From contig CAXSDR010000131.1 of NCBI GenBank assembly GCA_964236445.1, positions 1-7,464 of the forward strand: a DNA stretch of 7,464 nucleotides. Direction: 5' to 3'. This stretch comes from CAXSDR01 sp964236445. GTDB taxonomy: Bacteria; Actinomycetota; Actinomycetes; Motilibacterales; Motilibacteraceae. Made by a program: the position numbers and the translations under genes. A model generated the notes under the pieces. It made no database searches. It was given only the letters and a program-made list of their open reading frames with translations, and was not told the DNA's origin. Below, piece after piece: positions 1 to 5,615 of this stretch (the stretch's first letter is position 1; every line of letters begins with the position of its first letter).

Positions 1-103
1 AGCCCGGGACGAGACGGCGTACGTCCTGCTTGGTGAGGTAGCGCCGCGTCGCCAGTAGGCAGATGAGCAGGTTGAGCAGGCGTTCGGTCTTGCGCCGTGA
101 CAC
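1..103 (-). CDS. pafB: PafB N-terminus (partial, runs off the left edge)
   Basis: These are the first 34 codons of a WYL-domain transcription regulator, cut by the window edge. The translation opens VSRRKTERLLNLLICLLATR and continues with RYLTKQDVRRLVPG. This is the N-terminal winged helix-turn-helix typical of PafB (compare the KVERLVNLVIALLSTRGY start in mycobacteria). In the known family PafB pairs with PafC to activate DNA-damage genes independently of LexA. I chose the GTG at 103-101 because the homologous N-terminus begins there; a GGGA seven bases upstream is a weak ribosome site. Only 38 bp separate it from the stop of the upstream FKBP gene on the same strand, so the two probably share a transcript. 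The ligand-sensing WYL domain lies outside the window. Confidence 0.85.
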   Translation of the reverse strand, partial: MSRRKTERLLNLLICLLATRRYLTKQDVRRLVPG

Positions 104-141
104 GGCGGATTCCCGTGGGGTCCGGTGGTTCGTCGACCGGC

Positions 142-510
142 TCAGCGCACGCCGAGCAGGTCGACCACGAACACCAGCGTCTCGCCCGGCGCGATGACCG
201 AGCCGGCACCGCGTTCGCCGTAGGCGAGGTGAGAGGGGATCGTGAGGCGGCGGCGCCCACCGACCCGCATGCCCGCGACACCCTGGTCCCAGCCGGCGAT
301 GACACGGCCGCCGCCGAGCGGGAACGCGAACGGCTCGCCCCGGTTGTAGGAGGCGTCGAACTCCTCGCCCGTGGAGAAGGCGACGCCGACGTAGTGGACG
401 CTCACGGTGCGGCCGGCGACGGCTTCGTCCCCGGTGCCCACCGTGATGTCGTCGACGACGAGCTCGCTGGGGGCGTCGCCCTCGGGCGGGTCGATCTCGG
501 GCTTGTTCAC
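142..510 (-). CDS. Cytoplasmic FKBP-type peptidyl-prolyl cis-trans isomerase
   Basis: This is a single-domain 122-residue FKBP, which catalyses cis-trans isomerisation of Xaa-Pro bonds during protein folding. It has no signal peptide, so it should act in the cytoplasm. The domain fills about residues 17-122. The pocket residues of FKBP12 all have counterparts: Y40 (SVHYVG), F51-D52 (EEFDAS), F61, V70-I71 and W74 (RVIAGWDQG), Y98 (HLAYGERG), I106 and F114 (TLVFVVDL). An active enzyme is therefore expected. The GTG start at 510-508 is preceded by a good ribosome site (AAGG, six bases away). It lies immediately upstream of pafB, probably in one transcript, and is divergent from the DUF3866 gene. 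FKBP genes beside pafA/pafBC are common in actinobacteria, but the functional tie is inferred only from position. Confidence 0.95.
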   Translation of the reverse strand: MNKPEIDPPEGDAPSELVVDDITVGTGDEAVAGRTVSVHYVGVAFSTGEEFDASYNRGEPFAFPLGGGRVIAGWDQGVAGMRVGGRRRLTIPSHLAYGERGAGSVIAPGETLVFVVDLLGVR

Positions 511-622
511 AGGACACCTTCCGTCGTCTCGCGCTGTCGTGCGACCGGCTGCCGCCGGTCAGGGCACCCGCGACCTGCGCGGGAGGGCCCAACGGACCCT
601 AGCCGACCCGTAGGGTTCCCTC
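511..622. promoter_or_regulatory. Divergent promoter region between FKBP and DUF3866 genes
   Basis: This 112-bp gap separates two head-to-head genes and must hold both promoters unless the FKBP-pafB genes are read from pafA. Two TAGGGT hexamers, each fitting the actinobacterial TANNNT -10 pattern, face outward: minus strand 601-596 and plus strand 611-616. Together they form a perfect inverted repeat (ACCCTA, nine bases, TAGGGT). The plus-strand copy ends seven bases before the DUF3866 GTG, so it could be a -10 for a leaderless mRNA, or its AGGG could instead be a ribosome site. The minus copy would give the FKBP mRNA a leader of about 80 bases. I see no convincing -35 for either. Confidence 0.4.
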
Positions 623-1726
623 GTGATCCGCTGGCGTACGGGCGAGGTGCGCGGCGTACGCGCTGCATGGGCAGGCGCTCTCGAGCTCGAGGTCGAGGTC
701 GACGGCTCCTCGTCGAGAGCGCTCGCGTTTCCCGCGCTCGTGGGGTCGCCGGAGGTCGGCGACCGGGTGCTGCTCAACGTGTCGGCCCAGCAGCTCGGTC
801 TGGGCACCGGGGGCTACGCCTTCGTGGTGGCGGTGCCCGACCGGCTGCCACCCGACCTGCCACCGGCGCCCGGTCACCTCGTCAAGGCCCGCTACACACC
901 TCTGCAGGCCGTCATCCTGGGCGTCGACGAGCAGGACTCGGACCACTATGCCCGCTTGCGCGACGCCGACTCGGTCGACGGCATGCCGGTGGTGGTGGCA
1001 GATCTGCACTCCGCGCTGCCGGCGGTTCTCGCGGGCGTCTACGAGCAGCGGCCCGGCACGCGCGTCGCCTATGTCATGACCGACGGCGGCGCCCTGCCGG
1101 CGTGGTTCTCCCGCACCGTCGCCGGACTGCGCGCGGCGCGGTGGCTGGCGGGCACCGTGACCGTGGGGCAGGCCTTCGGAGGTGACCTCGAGGCGGTCAC
1201 CGTGCACACCGGGCTGCTGGCGGCGCGGCACGTGATGGGTGCGGAGCTTGCCGTGGTGGTGCAAGGGCCGGGCAATCTCGGCACGGGCACGAGATGGGGG
1301 TTCTCGGGGGTCGCAGCCGGTGAGGCCGTGAACGCGGCGGGCTGTCTCGACGGACGCCCGGTCGCGGCCCTACGGGTGTCGCAGGCCGACCCGCGGGAGC
1401 GCCACCGCGGGGTCTCGCACCACAGCCTCACGGCCTACGGCCGGGTCGCCCTGCACGCGGCCGACGTGGTGGTGCCCATCCTCGGCGGCGACGTGGGCGA
1501 GCTGGTCTCGGCCCAGGCCGCAGCCCTGGGCGACCGCCACCGCCTCGTGGCGGTGACGGTCGACGGGCTGTTCGACGCGTTGTCGGGCAGCCCCGTGCCG
1601 CTGTCGTCGATGGGACGCGGGATCTCGGCCGACCCCGCCTGCTTCCTGGCCTCCGCAGCCGCCGGACGCCACGGCGCATCGCTGCTGGCGTCCGGCACTG
1701 CGGAGTCGGCGCGGACTACTTCTTGA
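623..1726 (+). CDS. DUF3866 family protein, function unknown
   Basis: This 367-residue protein matches the actinobacterial DUF3866 family as I remember its conserved blocks: GHLVKARYTPLQ (84-95), VMTDGGALP (151-159), QGPGNLGTGTRWGFSG (214-229), SHHSLTAYGR (265-274) and SMGRGISADPACF (329-341). The first 70 residues are strand-rich (GDRVLLNVSAQQLGLGTGGY), a possible small barrel; the rest looks like an alpha/beta domain. No signal peptide or membrane segment is visible, so it is probably cytoplasmic. The invariant Gly, Asp, His and Arg blocks suggest an enzyme or nucleotide-binding protein, but no reaction is known to me. It starts at GTG 623 with AGGG seven bases upstream. It is on the opposite strand from the pafA/FKBP/pafB genes around it, and its last 11 bases overlap the end of the convergent FKBP lipoprotein gene. 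Confidence 0.88.
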   Translation: MIRWRTGEVRGVRAAWAGALELEVEVDGSSSRALAFPALVGSPEVGDRVLLNVSAQQLGLGTGGYAFVVAVPDRLPPDLPPAPGHLVKARYTPLQAVILGVDEQDSDHYARLRDADSVDGMPVVVADLHSALPAVLAGVYEQRPGTRVAYVMTDGGALPAWFSRTVAGLRAARWLAGTVTVGQAFGGDLEAVTVHTGLLAARHVMGAELAVVVQGPGNLGTGTRWGFSGVAAGEAVNAAGCLDGRPVAALRVSQADPRERHRGVSHHSLTAYGRVALHAADVVVPILGGDVGELVSAQAAALGDRHRLVAVTVDGLFDALSGSPVPLSSMGRGISADPACFLASAAAGRHGASLLASGTAESARTTS

Positions 1727-2408
1727 CCGGGGCGATGCTCACCAGGTCGACGACGAACACCAGCGTCTCCTTCTGGAGCGGGCTTCCCGCCTGGGTGCCA
1801 TAGGCCAGGTCCGGCGGGATGACCAGCACGCGGCGACCGCCGACCTTCATGTGCACGAGGCCGACCTGCCACCCGGGGATGACACCACCGGAGAGCGACG
1901 CGGCGAACGGCTTGCCGGTCTTCCAGGAGGAGTCGAACTCGGCACCGTCAGCCCACTTGACGCCGACGTACTGGAACGTGCCGGCACCGTTGACGGGGAT
2001 CGTGGCGCCGGTCCCGACGGTGAGGTCCTTGATGACGAGCTTGGTCGGAGGCGCACCCACCGGCTTGGCGATGCTCGGCTTCTTGCCGAGCGCGCCCGTG
2101 ACCACCGGCGTGTTGGCCGAGGTCGACGGCGTCGTGCACAGGCGTAGCAGGATGGTGACCAGCTTCTCGAAGTCGGCCGGTGACGTGGGCGCCGCGCTCG
2201 CGCTGGCGAGGTCGGCGGGCGTCGGGGAGTCGCAGGACTTGGTTGCGGCAGCGGACGGGTCCGCCGAGGCGGACGGGCCCGGCGTGCCTGCCGTGGTGCT
2301 CCCGGCCTTGGGCGAATCGCTGCTGCTGCCGCCGCAGGCGCTCAGCCCGAGAGCGAGCACGACGGCGGACACGGCTGTGAGGACGGTGTTTCGGGGAAGA
2401 CGGCGCAC
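1716..2408 (-). CDS. FKBP-type prolyl isomerase, secreted lipoprotein
   Basis: This is a 230-residue lipoprotein. Residues 1-24 form a signal peptide (basic MRRLPR, hydrophobic VLTAVSAVVLALG) ending in the lipobox LSAC with the lipidated Cys at 25. A flexible Ser/Ala/Gly/Pro linker (about 26-57) follows, then a short region with C59 and C91, then the FKBP domain from about residue 121 to 226. Pocket residues are mostly kept: Y147, F158-D159, F168, V176-I177, W180, Y203 and F218. The usual GWDQG is GWQVG, and the Ile of the 80s loop appears to be Leu (L211). It probably helps proline-limited folding outside the membrane. The start is GTG 2408-2406 with GAAGG six bases upstream. It lies 77 bp downstream of pafA on the same strand, and its TAG stop falls inside the end of the convergent DUF3866 gene. 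Confidence 0.93.
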   Translation of the reverse strand: MRRLPRNTVLTAVSAVVLALGLSACGGSSSDSPKAGSTTAGTPGPSASADPSAAATKSCDSPTPADLASASAAPTSPADFEKLVTILLRLCTTPSTSANTPVVTGALGKKPSIAKPVGAPPTKLVIKDLTVGTGATIPVNGAGTFQYVGVKWADGAEFDSSWKTGKPFAASLSGGVIPGWQVGLVHMKVGGRRVLVIPPDLAYGTQAGSPLQKETLVFVVDLVSIAPVKK

Positions 2409-2485
2409 GACAAACCTTCGGGGCTGGGGGCGAGGGGCTCCCCCACGTTACGCGGCGGACCTGTGAGCTCCGCGCGCGCAGCCCG
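2409..2485 (-). other. pafA-FKBP intergenic spacer
   Basis: This 77-bp spacer lies between the pafA stop and the FKBP lipoprotein start. It is G-rich in the middle (about 2423-2440) and could fold a short stem (GGGGG with CCCCC), but there is no T-run to make a convincing terminator. The GAAGG ribosome site of the FKBP gene is at 2419-2415. Cotranscription with pafA is plausible, but a separate promoter cannot be excluded by eye. Confidence 0.35.
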
Positions 2486-3868
2486 TCACATGCTCGCGAT
2501 CAGCTTCTCGACGCGCTCGTCGACACTGCGGAACGGGTCCTTGCACAGCACCGTGCGCTGGGCCTGGTCGTTGAGCTTGAGGTGCACCCAGTCGACCGTG
2601 AAGTCGCGGCGCCGCTCCTGGGCGCGGCGGATGAAGTCACCGCGCAGCCGGGCCCGCGTCGTCTGCGGGGGGCGAGTCTTGGCCTCGAAGATGTCGAGGT
2701 CGCGGGCCGTGCGCTCGACGAGCCCCTTCGACTGGAGCAGGTAGTAGAGCCCGCGATTGCGCCGGATGTCGTGATAGGCGAGGTCGAGGGCGGCGATGCG
2801 CGGGCTCGACAGCTCCAGGCTGTGCTTGGCCTTGTAGCGCTCGAGCAGGCGGTATTTCGTCACCCAGTCGATCTCCCGCCCGACCAGGTCGAGGTCGCCG
2901 GTGTCGACAGCGCTCAGGGTGCGCTCCCACAGGTCGAGCACCCGCTTGCCGTTGCCGTCGTCGAGGCCTCGGCGTGACGCGAAGTCCCGCGCCTTCGAGA
3001 GGTATTCGTCCTGGATCTCCAGCGCGCTCGCCTCGCGGCCGTTGGCCAGGCGTACGCGCCGACGCCCCGTCATGTCGTGGCTGATCTCACGGATCGCACG
3101 GATGGGGTTCTCGAGCGTCATGTCACGCAGGACGACACCGGCCTCGATCATGCGCAGCACCAGGTCGGTCATGCCGACCTTGAGCATCGTCGTGGTCTCG
3201 CTCATGTTGGAGTCGCCGACGATCACGTGCAGGCGGCGGTAGCGCTCGGCGTCGGCGTGCGGCTCGTCGCGGGTGTTGATGATGGGACGGCTGCGCGTCG
3301 TCGCACTCGAGACGCCTTCCCAGATGTGCTCTGCCCGCTGGCTCACGCAATAGACGGCGCCCCGGGGCGTCTGCAGCACCTTGCCGGCGCCGACGACGAT
3401 CTGGCGGGTCACGAGGAAGGGGATGAGGACGTCGGCGAGCCTGCTGAACTCGCCCTGGCGCCCGACGAGGTAGTTCTCGTGGCAGCCGTAGGAGTTGCCG
3501 GCCGAGTCGGTGTTGTTCTTGAAAAGGTAGACGTCACCCGCGATGCCCTCGTCGTGCAGGCGGCGCTCCGCGTCGATCATGAGGCCTTCGAGGATGCGCT
3601 CGCCCGCCTTGTCGTGCACCACGAGGTCACCGATGTCATCGCACTCGGGCGTCGCGTATTCAGGGTGGCTGCCGACGTCGAGGTAGAGCCTCGCGCCGTT
3701 GCCCAGGAAGACGTTGCTGCTGCGGCCCCACGACACGACCCGACGGAAGAGGTAGCGCGCGACCTCGTCGGGCGAGAGCCGGCGCTGGCCCTTGAACGTG
3801 CAGGTGACGCCGTATTCGTTCTCGATGCCGAAGATTCTGCGATCGATGTCGATCACCCGTTCATGCAA
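2486..3868 (-). CDS. pafA: Pup--protein ligase PafA
   Basis: PafA uses ATP to phosphorylate the C-terminal Glu of Pup and joins it to substrate lysines by an isopeptide bond. The product is 460 residues, about family length, and matches mycobacterial PafA in long stretches. Visible landmarks are the carboxylate-amine ligase start RRIFGIENEYGVTCTF (10-25), the catalytic aspartate D64 in RLYLDVGSHPEYATPE, LFKNNTDSAGNSYGCHENYL (115-134), HIWEGVSSATTRSRPIINTR, VGDSNMSETTTMLKVG and the C-terminal end RTVLCKDPFR...LIASM. No key motif is missing. I chose the TTG at 3868-3866 because AAAGGG lies eight bases upstream; the GTG five codons in has no ribosome site. The extra N-terminal residues equal those of Corynebacterium PafA, so D64 has the same number. 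Genes for Pup and proteasome subunits, usual upstream neighbours, are absent here. Confidence 0.98.
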   Translation of the reverse strand: MHERVIDIDRRIFGIENEYGVTCTFKGQRRLSPDEVARYLFRRVVSWGRSSNVFLGNGARLYLDVGSHPEYATPECDDIGDLVVHDKAGERILEGLMIDAERRLHDEGIAGDVYLFKNNTDSAGNSYGCHENYLVGRQGEFSRLADVLIPFLVTRQIVVGAGKVLQTPRGAVYCVSQRAEHIWEGVSSATTRSRPIINTRDEPHADAERYRRLHVIVGDSNMSETTTMLKVGMTDLVLRMIEAGVVLRDMTLENPIRAIREISHDMTGRRRVRLANGREASALEIQDEYLSKARDFASRRGLDDGNGKRVLDLWERTLSAVDTGDLDLVGREIDWVTKYRLLERYKAKHSLELSSPRIAALDLAYHDIRRNRGLYYLLQSKGLVERTARDLDIFEAKTRPPQTTRARLRGDFIRRAQERRRDFTVDWVHLKLNDQAQRTVLCKDPFRSVDERVEKLIASM

Positions 3869-4349
3869 GTCAGCGGCCCTTTACCGGCGTGACGCGCCGC
3901 TCGTTCCGAACGTGAAAGATGCGCCAGCCGCTCACCCGCAGCCTAGCCGCGATGTTGCAGATCTGCGGCAGGAAGCCCCGCAGCTCCGAGTGACGGCTTC
4001 ATGCAGGGTTGCGCCGCCTCCCACCGCGGCGAAGACGCGAGGGCGCCGAGGCAACGTCAGCGGGAACCCTTTGGCTACCAGATGCAGGGCTTCGCCATGA
4101 AGCACGGTTTGGCAGGCGTCGTACGTAGGTCATCCACGGTGTGCCCATGGTGAACAAGAGCGCCCTGAGGCGTTGGCGCCGTGGCATCGGCCCTGTCGTC
4201 CCCCAGCTACCCAGGGGCCGCGGAGCCGGTTCGCCGCCGCCACCCTGCATGTCTCCCCCCTTGGTACGGCGAGTGAGCTCGGAGGGCGAGCGCAGCGCAC
4301 GCACTGGCCACGTCCGGAGTAGCTTTCGAGCAGGGCCTTGCCCCGCGTG
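3869..4349. other. About 480 bp with no recognisable gene, upstream of pafA
   Basis: This stretch should hold the pafA promoter, but I find no confident -35/-10 pair. The pafA ribosome site (AAAGGG on the minus strand) is at about 3877-3882. Two perfect palindromes stand out: CGTTCCGAACG at 3902-3912 and GCAGATCTGC at 3957-3966, respectively about 35 and 90 bases upstream of the pafA start. Either could be an operator. Open frames between 4000 and 4350 on both strands give low-complexity Arg/Pro/Ala-rich translations that match nothing I know. No tRNA, integrase or attachment site is visible. Confidence 0.4.
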
Positions 4350-4372
4350 TATATTGTCAGACAGAATGTGAT
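4350..4372 (+). promoter_or_regulatory. Probable toxin-antitoxin promoter/operator
   Basis: A TATATT hexamer at 4350-4355 fits a -10 box and would start the transcript near 4362, about ten bases before the toxin GTG. It overlaps the perfect nine-base palindrome TGTCAGACA at 4355-4363. A dyad overlapping the -10 is what an autorepressing ribbon-helix-helix antitoxin would be expected to bind. This AT-rich patch is conspicuous in its GC-rich surroundings. No clear -35 box is present. The site assignment is inference. Confidence 0.4.
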
Positions 4373-4554
4373 GTGAAGTTGGAGTGGGCGCGCTCCGCTG
4401 CCAAGCATCGGATCAGTCGTGCGCGCGCCGCTCACGCCGTGGTGCACCCGCTGATCAGTTTCGTGGAGGAGCCGGATCCGCCTGACAGACCGGATGAACG
4501 AGTCTGGTTCTTAAGGGCCGGATGCTGGGGGAGGAGGCGACCAGATGGCTGTGA
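4373..4554 (+). pseudogene. Broken toxin gene of a toxin-antitoxin pair (remnant)
   Basis: From GTG 4373 the translation runs KLEWARSAAKHRISRARAAH, then AVVHPLISFVEEPDPPDRPD, then ERVWFL. This resembles the N-terminal half of small actinobacterial toxins (about 90 residues, EW..SA.KH.IS...A.HA pattern, sometimes called BrnT-like or DUF4258-like) that pair with ribbon-helix-helix antitoxins. After WFL at about 4512 the frame goes astray. Dropping one A from TTAAGGG would restore WFLGPDAGG, which looks like the next family block, but the expected C-terminal half (hydrophobic strand and basic end) is missing before the antitoxin start at 4545. The literal frame runs on through the antitoxin gene to 4732. 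I therefore read it as a toxin with a frameshift and an internal deletion. The family match is from memory; an uncharacterised short protein is the alternative. Confidence 0.45.
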
Positions 4555-4922
4555 AGATTCTCAAGACGGAAGCGCCAGGCCGGGATCGCGGCCCCTCGGC
4601 GAGGACGGCCGCCGCCGACCGCAAGACACGTCGTCGAGCCAAGGAGCACACCTGGGTATCGGCAAGTGGGCGCGTCGTAACGGAAGCCGATGCCGACCGC
4701 ATGGCCAGCGAGGCCGAGGCGTCCGACGTTGATCTTTCCACAACACGACGGAGGCCGGTCTCGGGCCGTCCGGGGTTGTCAGACGGGCAATCGGGTGAGT
4801 CTCCTCGTCTGACGGTTCGGGTCGACGGTGAGACCTATCTGGCTCTCAAGCTGAAGGCGGAGCGCGACCATAGAAACGTTAGTGAGTTGGCGCGAGACGC
4901 GATCACTGCCTACCTGCGGTAG
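4545..4922 (+). CDS. Ribbon-helix-helix (CopG-like) antitoxin
   Basis: This is a 125-residue protein with an RHH DNA-binding domain at the C-terminus (about 87-125). The strand SPRLTVRVDGETYLAL pairs between two chains, and the helices LKLKAERDHRNVSELARDAI and TAYLR follow. Ahead of it lie a basic N-terminus (1-33), an acidic helix (VVTEADADRMASEAEASDVD, 44-63) and a GRPGLS hinge (74-79). This order (acidic helix, GRP hinge, RHH) is typical of actinobacterial antitoxins, where the helix blocks the toxin and the RHH represses the operon. The ATG at 4545 has a strong GGAGG site seven bases upstream. The upstream toxin is apparently disrupted, so this may now be an orphan regulator. The first 40 residues are unusual and may derive from sequence joined during toxin loss; M53 is an alternative start. 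Confidence 0.75.
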   Translation: MAVKILKTEAPGRDRGPSARTAAADRKTRRRAKEHTWVSASGRVVTEADADRMASEAEASDVDLSTTRRRPVSGRPGLSDGQSGESPRLTVRVDGETYLALKLKAERDHRNVSELARDAITAYLR

Positions 4923-4933
4923 AGGTAACGGGG

Positions 4934-4983
4934 CGTCTCACCTCCGGGTGAGGCGGCTGGTGCGACCCGCACCTCGGTGCGGG
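4934..4983 (+). terminator. Two tandem hairpins after the antitoxin gene
   Basis: Hairpin one starts 12 bases past the antitoxin stop. CGTCTCACC (4934-4942) pairs with GGTGAGGCG (4947-4955) around a TCCG loop, nine pairs with one G-T. Hairpin two has CCCGCAC (4966-4972) pairing with GTGCGGG (4977-4983) around CTCG. There is no T-run, but actinobacterial terminators often lack one. They probably end the toxin-antitoxin transcript. An alternative is that they are part of the inserted element that follows. Confidence 0.45.
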
Positions 4984-5040
4984 ATCGAAGCCGGGCCGCC
5001 GGAAAACGGGCGCACGGGATCGCCACGAGCTGCGGATGTG

Positions 5041-5450
5041 CAGAGCCCGGGCAAAGACGACGGCATCGTGCTCGACCACATTCTGGAACAGGGCAACCCA
5101 CCCGGCGCCTCACAACTGGTCCCGGCGGACCAGCAGGTGAAGCACCGCAGAAGAGCGTCGAGGACGAGTGACGCGAGACCGGGGTGCGCACCATCGTCAT
5201 CCCCCGCGAGGACAAGCCCAGCAAGGGCCGCCAAGCCGAGGAACGAAGGCCGGCGTTCCGCGAGACGATCAAGTGGAGAACCGGCACCGAAGGAGCCCGG
5301 ATCTGGACCGGAGAAGCGGTCCTGGCCCACAAACTGGTCAAGATCGGGGCCCTGGCCGGGTAGTCCGGACCCACCCGAAGATCATCAAGGCCCGGCCGCG
5401 GGGCCACACCATCCCGATCGTGGGCCCGCGACTTCTTCAGGCCGAAGTAA
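5041..5450 (+). pseudogene. Transposase remnant (DDE type), multiply deleted
   Basis: Pieces of one transposase are recognisable in order. Frame 1 (5041-5142) gives KDDGIVLDHILEQGNPPGAS then QLVPA, the block normally reading DGIVLDH...GNPADAPQLAPA. Frame 3 gives KSVEDE, a TGA stop at 5169-5171, then RETGVRTIVIPREDKPSKGR, AFRETIKWRTG and TEGARIWTGEAVLAHKLVKI, ending at TAG 5361. The same frame continues to ARDFFRPK and TAA at 5448-5450, a common end of these proteins. Lesions are a frame change with loss of about 20 residues (the VTADRGYGE region), an in-frame TGA, loss of the block between WRTG and TEGARIW that normally carries EGRIS..KR.YG, and an early TAG. No inverted repeats or target duplication could be found. 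It resembles IS5/IS1182-type Tnp_DDE proteins; the exact family is uncertain. It is certainly non-functional. Confidence 0.75.
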
Positions 5451-5615
5451 CTGAACAATATCGTCGCAGGTCAAAACCATGATCTTCACAAGGCGCTCGT
5501 TCTCGACCGAAGATGCGCCTGTCCATCGGACGCCTTTCGTCGTCGAGAAGGTCTGCCGCCCACCCTACGACCCGGCATGCGAGTGAGCCGGGAGTTGACG
5601 GGCACAGTCGCCGTC
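5451..5615. other. Spacer between transposase remnant and next gene
   Basis: This 165-bp stretch follows the ancestral transposase stop. Any right end of the element should be here, perhaps around GGTCAAAACC (5469-5478), but there is no matching left end. An 8-base inverted repeat (TTCTCGAC 5500-5507 and GTCGAGAA 5542-5549) is present and could be chance. No gene is seen. Confidence 0.3.

Noticed and set aside
97..1185. A 362-codon open frame on the plus strand
   Set aside because: It runs antisense through the FKBP gene and out of frame through DUF3866; the translation is Arg/Gly/Ala-rich with no family. It is a GC-rich shadow.
3077..3892. A 271-codon plus-strand frame opposite pafA
   Set aside because: It is entirely antisense to a strongly conserved gene and its translation (Val/Asp/Ala-rich) is typical of a mirrored high-GC frame.
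4141..4371. A 76-codon frame MPMVNKSALRRWRR...
   Set aside because: No ribosome site, no family, Arg/Pro-rich, and it overlaps the likely promoter of the toxin-antitoxin locus.
3869..4372. tRNA gene or attachment site that could explain an integrated island
   Set aside because: No T-loop sequence (GGTTCGA-type) on either strand, no CCA end, no long direct repeats and no integrase in the window.
4354..4376. TTGTCAGAC resembling the PafBC-dependent damage promoter (TTGTCRGTG, eight bases, TANNNT)
   Set aside because: The last part of the first element differs and the hexamer eight bases later is ATGTGA, not TANNNT. The same TTGTCAGAC also occurs by chance inside the antitoxin gene near 4776.
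5500..5549. Inverted repeat TTCTCGAC / GTCGAGAA
   Set aside because: Only eight bases with a 34-base gap and no relation to a gene end or element border; expected by chance at this length.
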